The notes under the pieces were generated by a model. That model was given only the letters and a program-made list of their open reading frames with translations, was not told the DNA's origin and ran no database searches. This document shows, piece after piece, positions 6,740 to 13,945 of a stretch of 15,505 nt of DNA. This DNA comes from SIG603 sp044432645 (GTDB lineage: Bacteria > Bacillota > Clostridia > Oscillospirales > Acutalibacteraceae): contig JAWXUM010000048.1 in assembly GCA_044432645.1 (NCBI GenBank), positions 1 to 15,505 of the forward strand. The letters are read 5' to 3'. A program made the translations under genes and the position numbers. Each line of letters starts with the position of its first letter. Positions within the stretch are counted from its first letter, which is position 1.

Positions 6740-6834
6740 TTTTAAAATTAGACAAAAGCTAAGGACGATAAAGCGTCATAGCAGATATGGGACGGCCATT
6801 TGTCCCGCAAAGCTAAATAAGGAGAGTGAATCTA
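6740..6834 (+). promoter_or_regulatory. Structured rplW-rplB gap, possible L2 leader element
   Basis: These 95 nt hold GACG/CGTC (6764-6767 with 6774-6777) and GGGAC/GTCCC (6789-6793 with 6802-6806). The second hairpin is enclosed by TAGC/GCTA (6779-6782 with 6812-6815). A competing ATGG/CCAT pairing (6787-6790 with 6796-6799) is also possible. No U-tract and no ORF are present. The structured part ends a few bases before the AAGGAGAG ribosome binding site of rplB, so it could influence L2 translation. Confidence 0.4.
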
Positions 6835-7665
6835 GTGGCAATTAAAACCTTTAAACCGACCACAAACGGTAGACGTAACATGTCGGTTACAGATTATAGC
6901 GTTCTTTCAAAGAACGGCCCTGAAAAGAGCTTGTTAGCTCCTATTAAGAAAAACGCTGGTAGAAACAGCTACGGTAGAATTACAGTTCGTCATAAAGGCG
7001 GCGGCAACCGTAAAAAATATAGAATTATCGACTTCAAAAGACAAAGAAATGAAGACGCAACAGTTGTTGGTATCGAGTACGATCCAAACAGAAGTGCTTT
7101 CATCGCTTTAATTAAGTATGAAGACGGTACAAAAAGCTACATCATCGCTGCTAATGGCATGAAAGCTGGCGATAAAGTTGCAACTGGCGTTGATGCTGAC
7201 ATCAAACCAGGTAACGCTTTACCACTTGCAAACATCCCAGTTGGTACTTTCATTCACAACATCGAACTTTACCCAGGTAAAGGTGCTCAATTAGCTCGTT
7301 CAGCTGGTATTATGTCTCAGCTTATGGCTAAAGAAAATGGAATGGCTTTATTAAGACTTCCATCAGGTGAGCTAAGAAACGTTTCTGAAAAATGTATGGC
7401 TTCTATCGGCCAAGTAAGTAATATCGACCACGAAAACGTGAAAATCGGTAAAGCTGGTAGAAAAAGACATATGGGTATTAGACCAACAGTTAGAGGTTCT
7501 GTTATGAACCCTAATGACCATCCACACGGTGGTGGTGAAGGTAAATCACCAATCGGTCGTTCTGGTCCTGTTACACCTTGGGGTAAACCAGCTCTAGGTT
7601 ACAAGACAAGAAATAAACACAAGTCTTCTGATAAATTTATCGTAAGACGCAGAAACGGCAAGTAA
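6835..7665 (+). CDS. rplB: 50S ribosomal protein L2
   Basis: This 276-residue L2 has the standard length. L2 bridges the subunits and supports the peptidyl transferase centre. The C-terminal motif MNPNDHPHGGGEG contains His229, the conserved histidine known from E. coli. The start is GTG at 6835, giving MAIKTFKPTTNGRR, which matches the family. An in-frame GTG three codons earlier would overlap the AAGGAGAG site (6819-6826) and is rejected. Further hallmarks are GRNSYGRITVRHKGGG (residues 42-57) and the lysine- and arginine-rich C-terminus. It follows the structured 95-nt gap. Confidence 0.97.
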   Translation: MAIKTFKPTTNGRRNMSVTDYSVLSKNGPEKSLLAPIKKNAGRNSYGRITVRHKGGGNRKKYRIIDFKRQRNEDATVVGIEYDPNRSAFIALIKYEDGTKSYIIAANGMKAGDKVATGVDADIKPGNALPLANIPVGTFIHNIELYPGKGAQLARSAGIMSQLMAKENGMALLRLPSGELRNVSEKCMASIGQVSNIDHENVKIGKAGRKRHMGIRPTVRGSVMNPNDHPHGGGEGKSPIGRSGPVTPWGKPALGYKTRNKHKSSDKFIVRRRNGK

Positions 7666-7685
7666 TCGAAAGGAGCTAAGATAAT

Positions 7686-7958
7686 ATGAGCAGAAGCTTA
7701 AAAAAAGGACCTTTTATTCAGCCTGTTTTACTAAAAAGAATTCAAGCTATGAACGAAGCTGGAGAAAAGAAAATTATCAAAACATGGAGCAGATCTTCCA
7801 TGATATTCCCTGATTTTGTTGGTCATACAGTTGCAGTTCACGACGGACGTAAACATGTTCCAGTGTTTGTAACAGAAGATATGGTTGGACACAAATTGGG
7901 CGAATTCGCTCCAACAAGAACATTCAAAGGCCACGCAGGTGGCAAAACTTCAAGATAA
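7686..7958 (+). CDS. rpsS: 30S ribosomal protein S19
   Basis: This 90-residue S19 belongs to the 30S head and forms a complex with S13. Characteristic segments are MSRSLKKGPF at the start, KTWSRSSMIFPDFVGHT (residues 32-48) and HKLGEFAPTRTFKGH (69-83). The ATG follows AAAGGAG. Spacing to both neighbours is about 20 nt, as expected within the operon. Confidence 0.97.
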   Translation: MSRSLKKGPFIQPVLLKRIQAMNEAGEKKIIKTWSRSSMIFPDFVGHTVAVHDGRKHVPVFVTEDMVGHKLGEFAPTRTFKGHAGGKTSR

Positions 7959-7979
7959 GGCGAAAGGAGAGTATATAAA

Positions 7980-8315
7980 ATGGAAGCAAAAGCAATATTA
8001 AAATATACCCGAATTTCTCCACGTAAGGTTGGTATCGTGCTTGACCTTATTAGAAATAAGCCAGTTGATTTGGCTATGGGTATTCTAAAACACACACCCA
8101 AGGCTGCTTGCGAAGATTTAGAGAAGCTATTAAAAAGCGCTATTGCAAACGCAGAGAACAACTACAATATGGATAAATCAAAACTATATGTAGCTGAATG
8201 CTTTGTTACTCCAGGACCAATCCTTAAAAGAATTCGTCCAAGAGCTCAAGGTAGAGCCTTCAGAATCTTAAAAAGAACTTCACACATTACAATTGTTGTG
8301 AAGGAAAAAGAATAA
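7980..8315 (+). CDS. rplV: 50S ribosomal protein L22
   Basis: This 111-residue L22 carries RISPRKVGIVLDLIRNK (residues 11-27) and the long hairpin with GPILKRIRPRAQGRAF (79-94), which reaches into the peptide exit tunnel and is a known site of macrolide-resistance changes. No insertion or deletion in that hairpin is evident. The ribosome binding site AAAGGAGAG precedes the ATG. Confidence 0.96.
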   Translation: MEAKAILKYTRISPRKVGIVLDLIRNKPVDLAMGILKHTPKAACEDLEKLLKSAIANAENNYNMDKSKLYVAECFVTPGPILKRIRPRAQGRAFRILKRTSHITIVVKEKE

Positions 8316-8329
8316 GCGGAGGATAGATT

Positions 8330-9019
8330 ATGGGTCAAAAAGTACATCCACACGGTCTTCGTGTTGGCGTTATAAAAGACTGGGATTCCCGCTGGTTCGC
8401 TAATAAGAGCGTTTTCGGTGATACACTTGTTGAAGATTACAACCTTCGTAAAGTATTAAAGAAACAACTTGGTGCAGCCGGAGTTCCTAAAATTGAAATC
8501 GAACGTGATGCAACAAAAGTTCGCATTCACATTCACTGTGCTAAACCTGGTATGGTTATCGGTAAAGGCGGCAGTGAAATTGAAAAACTTAAAGCTCAAT
8601 GCGAAAAAATGCTTGGCAAACCAGTTCTAATTAACATTGTTGAGGTTAAACAACCTGATCTTAATGCTCAATTAGTAGCTGAAAGCATTGCACAGCAACT
8701 TGAGAAAAGAATTTCATTCAGACGTGCTATGAAACAATCTATCGGTAGATGCATGCGTTTAGGTGCTAAAGGTATCAAAACTCAAGTTTCTGGTAGACTT
8801 GGTGGCGCTGAAATCGCTAGAAGTGAAAGATACCACGAAGGTACAACTCCACTTCAAACAATTCGTGCTGATATTGACTACGGCTTTGCAGAAGCAGATA
8901 CAACTTACGGCAAAATTGGCGTAAAAGTATGGCTATATAAAGGCGAAGTTTTACAAGACAGCAGACCACAACAAAGAAATAACAGACGTGATAATAAAAG
9001 GGAAGGAGGCCGTAAATAA
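8330..9019 (+). CDS. rpsC: 30S ribosomal protein S3
   Basis: This 229-residue S3 begins MGQKVHPHGLRVG. It has a type II KH domain with the GxxG loop IGKGG at residues 77-81, followed by the C-terminal S3 domain containing SGRLGGAEIARSE. S3 lies at the mRNA entry channel of the 30S subunit. The tail after about residue 213 is basic and low in complexity (RPQQRNNRRDNKREGGRK). The stop codon overlaps the rplP start by one base (TAATG), and the GGAGG for rplP lies within this tail. Confidence 0.97.
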   Translation: MGQKVHPHGLRVGVIKDWDSRWFANKSVFGDTLVEDYNLRKVLKKQLGAAGVPKIEIERDATKVRIHIHCAKPGMVIGKGGSEIEKLKAQCEKMLGKPVLINIVEVKQPDLNAQLVAESIAQQLEKRISFRRAMKQSIGRCMRLGAKGIKTQVSGRLGGAEIARSERYHEGTTPLQTIRADIDYGFAEADTTYGKIGVKVWLYKGEVLQDSRPQQRNNRRDNKREGGRK

Positions 9020-9435
9020 TGTTACTTCCTAAAAGAGTTAAATATAGAAGAGTGCACAGAGGTCGTATGACTGGTAGAGCACTTAGAGGTAATAAAGTCA
9101 CTTATGGTGATTTCGGTCTTCAAGCTTTAGAGCCATCTTGGATTACTTCAAGACAAATCGAAGCAGCCCGTATCGCTATGACTCGTTACTGTAAAAGATA
9201 TGGTAAAGTTTGGATTAAAATTTTCCCAGACAAGCCAGTAACACAAAAACCTGCTGAAACTCGAATGGGTTCAGGTAAAGGTTCACCAGAGTATTGGGTA
9301 GCAGTTGTTAAGCCAGGCAGAGTAATGTTTGAACTAGGTGGTGTTCCAGAAGAAACAGCTAGAGAAGCATTAAGACTTGCAGCTAACAAACTTCCAATCA
9401 AATGCAAATTTGTATTAAAAGGACAGGAGGATTAA
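9019..9435 (+). CDS. rplP: 50S ribosomal protein L16
   Basis: This 138-residue L16 lies near the A-site tRNA elbow of the 50S subunit. Hallmarks are MLLPKRVKYRRVHRGR at the start, the conserved motif RMGSGKGSPEYWVA (residues 82-95) and GGVPEETAREALRLAANKLP. The start overlaps the rpsC stop. The ribosome binding site of the next gene lies inside its last codons. Confidence 0.97.
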   Translation: MLLPKRVKYRRVHRGRMTGRALRGNKVTYGDFGLQALEPSWITSRQIEAARIAMTRYCKRYGKVWIKIFPDKPVTQKPAETRMGSGKGSPEYWVAVVKPGRVMFELGGVPEETAREALRLAANKLPIKCKFVLKGQED

Positions 9436-9438
9436 TAG

Positions 9439-9639
9439 ATGAAAGCTTCTGAGATGAAAGATATGACAAATGAAGAATTAGTGTCTAAGCTTAAAGATTT
9501 ACAAGCTGAACTTTTTAATCTTCGTTTCCAATTAGCAGTTAACCAATTGGATAACCCAATGAGAATTAAAGCTGTTAAAAAAGATATTGCTCGTGTTAAA
9601 ACAGTTATTCGTGCAAACGAGCTAACACAAAACGTATAA
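9439..9639 (+). CDS. rpmC: 50S ribosomal protein L29
   Basis: This 66-residue L29 is an all-helical protein near the tunnel exit next to L23. The signature is ELVSKLKDLQAELFNLRFQ (residues 13-31), followed by NPMRIKAVKKDIARVKT. AGGAGG (9425-9430) lies in the end of rplP, and the ATG is 3 nt after the rplP stop, which suggests coupling. Confidence 0.96.
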   Translation: MKASEMKDMTNEELVSKLKDLQAELFNLRFQLAVNQLDNPMRIKAVKKDIARVKTVIRANELTQNV

Positions 9640-9655
9640 GGAAGGAGGATTTACC

Positions 9656-9916
9656 GTGAGCGAAAGAACAAGTAGTAGAAAAGTAACAATTGGTAGAGTA
9701 GTAAGCGATAAAATGGATAAAACTATTGTAGTTGCTATAGAAGATAGCTACAGACACCCACTTTACAATAAAATTATTAAACGCACAATGAAGAAAAAAG
9801 CCCATGACGAAAACAACGAGGCTAAATTCGGCGATAGAGTACGCATTATGGAAACCCGTCCTCTTTCTAAAGACAAAAGATGGCGTTTAGTGGAAATCGT
9901 GGAAAAAGCCAAATAA
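9656..9916 (+). CDS. rpsQ: 30S ribosomal protein S17
   Basis: This 86-residue S17 is a primary 16S rRNA binding protein with an OB fold. Typical segments are RKVTIGRVVSDKMDKTIVV (residues 8-26) and GDRVRIMETRPLSKDKRWRL (59-78). It uses GTG at 9656 after GGAAGGAGG. The stop codon sits in the loop of a small potential hairpin at the S10/spc boundary. Confidence 0.96.
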   Translation: MSERTSSRKVTIGRVVSDKMDKTIVVAIEDSYRHPLYNKIIKRTMKKKAHDENNEAKFGDRVRIMETRPLSKDKRWRLVEIVEKAK

Positions 9917-9979
9917 TTTTGGCGCTAAGATTTTTAAAATAATAAAGTTAATTGGCTTTTAAATAAGGAGGAACACACT
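9904..9979 (+). promoter_or_regulatory. rpsQ-rplN junction with competing hairpins
   Basis: GCCAAA (9908-9913) can pair with TTTGGC (9918-9923) around the rpsQ stop codon. Alternatively AAAAGCCAA (9904-9912) can pair with TTGGCTTTT (9952-9960). The two foldings are mutually exclusive, and the second ends just before the AAGGAGG of rplN. In E. coli the separate spc promoter lies at this boundary, but I see no convincing promoter here. Confidence 0.4.
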
Positions 9980-10348
9980 GTGATTCAACAGCAAACATAC
10001 CTCAAGGTTGCCGACAATACTGGAGCAAAAGAGCTTATGTGTATTCGTGTTCTAGGCGGCACTGGCAGAAGGTACGCTAATATAGGCGACGTTGTTGTTG
10101 CTTCTGTAAAGAAAGCAGCACCAGGCGGCGTAGTTAAAAAAGGTGACGTAGTTAAAGCTGTAGTTGTAAGATCAGCTTTCGGCGTACGTCGTGACGACGG
10201 TTCATATATTCGTTTTGACGAAAATGCAGCCGTAATAATAAGAGATGACAAAAACCCTAGAGGTACTCGTATCTTTGGGCCAGTAGCTCGTGAGCTTCGT
10301 GAAAAAGAATATTTAAAAATTCTTTCACTTGCTCCCGAAGTACTATAA
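9980..10348 (+). CDS. rplN: 50S ribosomal protein L14
   Basis: This 122-residue L14 is at the subunit interface and contacts L19. It begins MIQQQTYLKVADNTGAKELM and contains RVLGGTGRRYANIGD (residues 23-37). The C-terminal signature GTRIFGPVARELR is intact. The GTG start at 9980 lies 8 nt after AAGGAGG. It is the first gene of what is a separate spc operon in E. coli. Here only 63 nt separate it from rpsQ. Confidence 0.97.
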   Translation: MIQQQTYLKVADNTGAKELMCIRVLGGTGRRYANIGDVVVASVKKAAPGGVVKKGDVVKAVVVRSAFGVRRDDGSYIRFDENAAVIIRDDKNPRGTRIFGPVARELREKEYLKILSLAPEVL

Positions 10349-10363
10349 TTGGAGGTGTCATAA

Positions 10364-10681
10364 ATGAGTAAAATTCATGTAAAAACAGGTGACACCGTTG
10401 TAATTTTAAGCGGTAAAGATAAAGATAAGCAAGGTAAAATTATGGCTGTATCTCCTAAAGAAGGTAAAGTTATAGTTGAAGGTGCTAACATCGTTTCAAA
10501 ACACGTTAAACCTCGCCGTATGGGCGATGCTGGCGGTATTGTTAAAGCAGAAAGCGCTATCTACGCTTGCAAAGTACAATTGGTTTGCCCAAAATGCAAC
10601 AAAGCAACTCGTGTATCAACTAAGATAAACGAAGACGGAACAAAAGAACGCATTTGTAAAAAATGTGGAAAAGCACTTTAA
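10364..10681 (+). CDS. rplX: 50S ribosomal protein L24 with zinc-ribbon-like tail
   Basis: This 105-residue L24 has a KOW domain at the N-terminus (IHVKTGDTVVILSGKDKDKQG) and initiates 50S assembly. The C-terminal part holds CPKC (Cys75, Cys78) and CKKC (Cys98, Cys101), a likely four-cysteine zinc site. As I know it, such a tail is found in some Firmicutes L24 proteins and is absent from the E. coli protein. GGAGGTG precedes the ATG. Confidence 0.96.
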   Translation: MSKIHVKTGDTVVILSGKDKDKQGKIMAVSPKEGKVIVEGANIVSKHVKPRRMGDAGGIVKAESAIYACKVQLVCPKCNKATRVSTKINEDGTKERICKKCGKAL

Positions 10682-10695
10682 GGAGGATTAGTTAA

Positions 10696-11235
10696 ATGGC
10701 AAGATTAAAAGACTTTTATAAAGCCGAAGTAGCTCCTGCACTTATGACTAAGTTCTCTTACAAAAGTGTTATGGAAATCCCTACTTTCGACAAAATCGTT
10801 ATTAATGTAGGTGCTGGCGAAGCAAAAGATAACTCAAAAGTTATCGAATCAATCGTTGGCGATTTAAGTAAAATCACAGGTCAAAAACCTATGATTTGTA
10901 AAGCAAAAAAATCAGTAGCGAACTTTAAACTTCGTGAAGGTATGCCAATTGGTGTTAAAGTTACACTTCGTGGTGAAAAAATGTGGGAGTTTATGGATAG
11001 ACTTTTCAACGTTGCACTACCAAGAGTACGTGACTTCAGAGGCATTAACGGAAACTCATTTGACGGCCGTGGTAACTATAACTTCGGTATCAAAGAGCAA
11101 CTTATCTTCCCTGAAATCGATTACGATAAAATCGATAAAGTACGTGGTATGGATATATGCTTTGTAACAACTGCTAAAACAGATGAGCAAGCTAAAGAGT
11201 TATTAACTCTTATGGGCGCTCCATTTGCTAAATAA
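10696..11235 (+). CDS. rplE: 50S ribosomal protein L5
   Basis: This 179-residue L5 binds 5S rRNA and contacts the P-site tRNA. Typical segments are MEIPTFDKIVINVGAGEAKD (residues 26-45), KPMICKAKKSVANFKLREG and the C-terminal GINGNSFDGRGNYNFGIKEQ. A strong AAGGAGG overlaps the rplX stop region. Length and motifs are ordinary for the family. Confidence 0.97.
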   Translation: MARLKDFYKAEVAPALMTKFSYKSVMEIPTFDKIVINVGAGEAKDNSKVIESIVGDLSKITGQKPMICKAKKSVANFKLREGMPIGVKVTLRGEKMWEFMDRLFNVALPRVRDFRGINGNSFDGRGNYNFGIKEQLIFPEIDYDKIDKVRGMDICFVTTAKTDEQAKELLTLMGAPFAK

Positions 11236-11247
11236 GGAGGGTGAACT

Positions 11248-11433
11248 GTGGCTAAAACATCTATGAAAGTTAAACAACAACGCACACAAAAGTTCTCAAC
11301 TAGAGAATATAATCGTTGTAAAATTTGTGGCAGACCTCATGCTTACCTTCGTAAGTTTGGTATTTGCCGTATCTGCTTTAGAGAACTTGCTCACAAAGGC
11401 GAGATCCCAGGCGTAAGAAAAGCTAGCTGGTAA
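11248..11433 (+). CDS. rpsZ: 30S ribosomal protein S14, zinc-binding short type
   Basis: This 61-residue S14 is the short, zinc-binding form. Its four cysteines are Cys24, Cys27, Cys40 and Cys43 in CKICGRPHAYLRKFGICRIC. It belongs to the 30S head. The long zinc-free form of about 90 to 100 residues, found in other bacteria, is not present here. GTG at 11248 is preceded by AAGGAGG and gives MAKTSMKVKQQ, as in relatives. Confidence 0.97.
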   Translation: MAKTSMKVKQQRTQKFSTREYNRCKICGRPHAYLRKFGICRICFRELAHKGEIPGVRKASW

Positions 11434-11450
11434 GAAGGAGGAAATTTATC

Positions 11451-11846
11451 ATGCAAATTACAGATCCAATAGCAGATTTACTAACTAGAATTAGAAATGC
11501 TCAATCTGCAAAACATGACAGTGTTAAGATTCCCGCTTCTAACATGAAAAAGGCTATCTGCCAAATTCTTGCTGACGAGGGTTTCATCAAAAGCTTTACT
11601 GTTTTAGAAGACGGTAAACAAGGAATGATCACAGTTAAACTTAAATATACTGCTGGTCAATCTGCAATCAAAGGTTTAAAAAGAGTTTCTAAGCCTGGTC
11701 TTAGAATTTACTCAAACGCTCAAGAACTACCAAAGGTTATGAAAGGCCTAGGAGTTGCTATTATTTCTACATCTAGAGGTGTTGTTACTGACAAAACTGC
11801 TAGAAAAGAAAATATTGGTGGCGAAGTTCTTGCGTTCATATGGTAA
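11451..11846 (+). CDS. rpsH: 30S ribosomal protein S8
   Basis: This 131-residue S8 starts MQITDPIADLLTRIRNAQ and ends with the signature STSRGVVTDKTARKENIGGE followed by VLAFIW. S8 binds the central domain of 16S rRNA. In E. coli it is the repressor of the spc operon, acting near rplE. No obvious S8-site mimic was found around rplE here by eye. GAAGGAGG precedes the ATG. Confidence 0.97.
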   Translation: MQITDPIADLLTRIRNAQSAKHDSVKIPASNMKKAICQILADEGFIKSFTVLEDGKQGMITVKLKYTAGQSAIKGLKRVSKPGLRIYSNAQELPKVMKGLGVAIISTSRGVVTDKTARKENIGGEVLAFIW

Positions 11847-11864
11847 TGAAGGGAGGACGTAAAC

Positions 11865-12413
11865 ATGTCTAGAATTGGAAGAAAACCTATAAATATTCCT
11901 GCAGGCGTTGAAGTTATAATTGACGGCGACGTAGTAACAGTTAAAGGCCCAAAAGGTACTTTAACACAAAAAATCAACCCAGTTATAACAGTTGCGGTTG
12001 AAGGCACACAGATTAATGTTACAAGACCTAACGACGAGAAAACTGCTCGTTCACTTCATGGCCTTACTCGTACACTAGTATCAAATATGGTAACAGGTGT
12101 AACAGAGGGTTACAAAAAAGAACTAGAAGTTAAAGGTGTTGGTTATAGAGTTCAAAAACAAGGTACTAACTTAGTTATGAACTTAGGCTATTCACACCAA
12201 GTTATCGTTAGCGAAAACGAAGATTGCAAAATTGAAGTTCCAGGCCCTAACTCTATTATTATTGTTGGCCTTGACAAACAAAAAGTTGGTCAATTTGCAG
12301 CTGAAGTTCGTGAAAAAAGACCACCAGAGCCTTATAAAGGCAAAGGTATCAAATACATCGACGAGAAAATTGCCAGAAAAGAAGGTAAAGCTGGTAAAGG
12401 TTCTAAGAAATAA
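11865..12413 (+). CDS. rplF: 50S ribosomal protein L6
   Basis: This 182-residue L6 has two similar domains and sits near the factor-binding site of the 50S subunit. It begins MSRIGRKPINIPAGVEV. The second domain ends with the signature KRPPEPYKGKGIKY (residues 151-164). The C-terminal tail is lysine-rich and slightly extended. GGGAGG precedes the ATG. Confidence 0.97.
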   Translation: MSRIGRKPINIPAGVEVIIDGDVVTVKGPKGTLTQKINPVITVAVEGTQINVTRPNDEKTARSLHGLTRTLVSNMVTGVTEGYKKELEVKGVGYRVQKQGTNLVMNLGYSHQVIVSENEDCKIEVPGPNSIIIVGLDKQKVGQFAAEVREKRPPEPYKGKGIKYIDEKIARKEGKAGKGSKK

Positions 12414-12431
12414 GATAGGAGAGTGTTTTAA

Positions 12432-12791
12432 ATGGTTAAAAAGGCAGATAAAAACGAAGCAAGACTTCGCCGCCATAAAAGAGTGCGTGGAAAAATTTCA
12501 GGCACACAAGAGCGTCCTCGCCTAAATGTTTATCGCTCTTCTACAAACATCTATGCTCAAATCATCGATGACGTAGCAGGCGTAACATTATGCGCAGCAT
12601 CTACTTTAGACAAAGATTTTACAGGTAACGGCTCAAACAAAGAAGCAGCTAGAGAAATTGGTAAAATCATTGCTAAAAAAGCATTAGACAAAGGTATTAC
12701 TACAGTGGTTTTTGACCGCGGTGGATATATCTTCCACGGCCGTGTCAAAGAATTGGCCGAAGGCGCTCGTGAGAGCGGCCTTAGCTTCTAA
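12432..12791 (+). CDS. rplR: 50S ribosomal protein L18
   Basis: This 119-residue L18 binds 5S rRNA. Characteristic parts are RHKRVRGKISGTQERPRLNVYRS in the first third, SNKEAAREIGKIIAKKA, and the C-terminal FDRGGYIFHGRVKELAEGAR. The ribosome binding site is TAGGAGAG. The next gene starts 16 nt after the stop. Confidence 0.96.
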   Translation: MVKKADKNEARLRRHKRVRGKISGTQERPRLNVYRSSTNIYAQIIDDVAGVTLCAASTLDKDFTGNGSNKEAAREIGKIIAKKALDKGITTVVFDRGGYIFHGRVKELAEGARESGLSF

Positions 12792-12807
12792 GAAGGAGGA
12801 AAAGAAT

Positions 12808-13308
12808 TTGGCTAGTAAAATTGACGCATCAGTACTTGATTTACAAGAAAAGGTTGTAGCAATCAACCGTGTTTCTAAAACAGTTAAAGGCGGTAGAATT
12901 TTTAAATTCGCAGCTTTAGTAGTAGTAGGCGATGGTAACGGTATCGTAGGCTTTGGCATTGGCAAAGCTGGCGAGGTTCCAGACGCAATAAGAAAAGGTA
13001 TCGAAGACGCAAAGAAAAACCTTGTTAAAATATCTCTAAAAGGCACTACAATTCCTCACGAGATTATGGGTGAATTCGGCGCGGGTCGTGTTCTTTTAAA
13101 ACCAGCTGCACCTGGTACTGGTGTTATCGCTGGTGGCGCAGTTCGTGCTGTTGTTGAGTGTGTTGGTATTAAAGATATTAGAACAAAAGCTCTAAGATCA
13201 AACAACCCTTGCAACGTAGTTCGTGCAACTCTTGAAGGATTAATGAACCTAAGAACAGCTGAAGAAGTAGCAGCAGTTCGTGGTAAATCCGTTAAAGAAA
13301 TACTATAA
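12808..13308 (+). CDS. rpsE: 30S ribosomal protein S5
   Basis: This 166-residue S5 helps maintain decoding accuracy and lies at the mRNA entry site. I choose the TTG at 12808, 7 nt after AGAAGGAGGA (12791-12800). It yields MASKIDASVLDLQEKVVAINR, which aligns with family N-termini. The same frame is open further upstream, to an ATG at 12712, but that would overlap rplR by 80 nt and lacks S5 character. Key segments are GGRIFKFAALVVVGDGNG (residues 28-45) and the C-terminal domain with PAAPGTGVIAGGAVRAV. Confidence 0.96.
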   Translation: MASKIDASVLDLQEKVVAINRVSKTVKGGRIFKFAALVVVGDGNGIVGFGIGKAGEVPDAIRKGIEDAKKNLVKISLKGTTIPHEIMGEFGAGRVLLKPAAPGTGVIAGGAVRAVVECVGIKDIRTKALRSNNPCNVVRATLEGLMNLRTAEEVAAVRGKSVKEIL

Positions 13309-13321
13309 GGAGGCTTAATTT

Positions 13322-13489
13322 ATGATTATTACACTTAAAAAAAGCCTTATCGGCTGCAAAAAAGACCAAATTGCAACCGCTCATTCATTAGGTTTAACAA
13401 AAATTAACGATAAAACTGAACAACCTGACAATGCTGCAACAGCTGGCAAAGTTAAAAAAATTGTTCATCTTATCGAAGTTAGTAAATAA
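13322..13489 (+). CDS. rpmD: 50S ribosomal protein L30
   Basis: This small 55-residue gene lies between rpsE and rplO, exactly where L30 belongs. The protein starts MIITLKKSLIGCKKDQIATAH, continues LGLTKIND, and ends in AGKVKKIVHLIEV. That is the usual L30 layout of strand, helix around residues 14-24, and C-terminal strand. The family is normally about 60 residues. A strong AAGGAGG precedes the ATG, and GGAGG for rplO follows the stop directly. Confidence 0.95.
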   Translation: MIITLKKSLIGCKKDQIATAHSLGLTKINDKTEQPDNAATAGKVKKIVHLIEVSK

Positions 13490-13503
13490 GGAGGTCCCTG
13501 TTA

Positions 13504-13944
13504 ATGAGATTACATGAAATTACAGCTACTCCTGGTTCTACTAAAGTAGCTAAACGTATCGGCCGTGGACACGGTTCAGGTCAAGGTAAAACTGCTGGTA
13601 AAGGCCATAAAGGTCAAAAAGCTAGAGCTGGACATGGTTTCAGACCTGGTTTTGAAGGCGGTCAAATGCCTCTTCATAGAAGAATGCCTAAAAGAGGATT
13701 TAACAATGTTTTCGCTATCGAAGTTATTGCAATTAACGTTGCAGCTTTAAACGTTTTCGAAGACGGTGCTGTTGTAACAATCGATTCTTTAAAAGAAGCT
13801 GGTATTGTAAAATCATCAGCAAGCAATGTTAAAGTTCTTTCAAATGGTGAAGTTTCTAAAAAGCTTACAGTGCAAGTAAATGCATACTCAGCAGCTGCTA
13901 AAGCAAAAATCGAAGCAGCTGGAGGAAAGGCTGAGGTGATTTAA
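13504..13944 (+). CDS. rplO: 50S ribosomal protein L15
   Basis: This 146-residue L15 begins MRLHEITATPGSTKVAKRIGR and has the flexible glycine- and basic-rich arm with GKTAGKGHKGQKARAGHGFR (residues 28-47) that threads into 23S rRNA. The segment GGQMPLHRRMPKRGF (52-66) is diagnostic. GAGGTG near its 3' end serves as the ribosome binding site of secY, whose start lies 1 nt past the stop, so coupling is likely. Confidence 0.97.
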   Translation: MRLHEITATPGSTKVAKRIGRGHGSGQGKTAGKGHKGQKARAGHGFRPGFEGGQMPLHRRMPKRGFNNVFAIEVIAINVAALNVFEDGAVVTIDSLKEAGIVKSSASNVKVLSNGEVSKKLTVQVNAYSAAAKAKIEAAGGKAEVI

Positions 13945-13945
13945 G

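Noticed and set aside
6826..6834. Earlier GTG start for rplB
   Set aside because: This GTG overlaps the ribosome binding site itself. The GTG at 6835 gives MAIKTFKP, as in other L2 proteins.
9917..9979. Separate spc promoter before rplN
   Set aside because: Only weak matches such as TTGGCG with poorly spaced A/T-rich -10 candidates can be found, so a promoter is not supported.
12712..12807. Longer S5 reading frame starting at an ATG within rplR
   Set aside because: It overlaps rplR by 80 nt and the extra residues do not look like S5. The TTG at 12808 has an ideal AGAAGGAGGA site and gives the family N-terminus.
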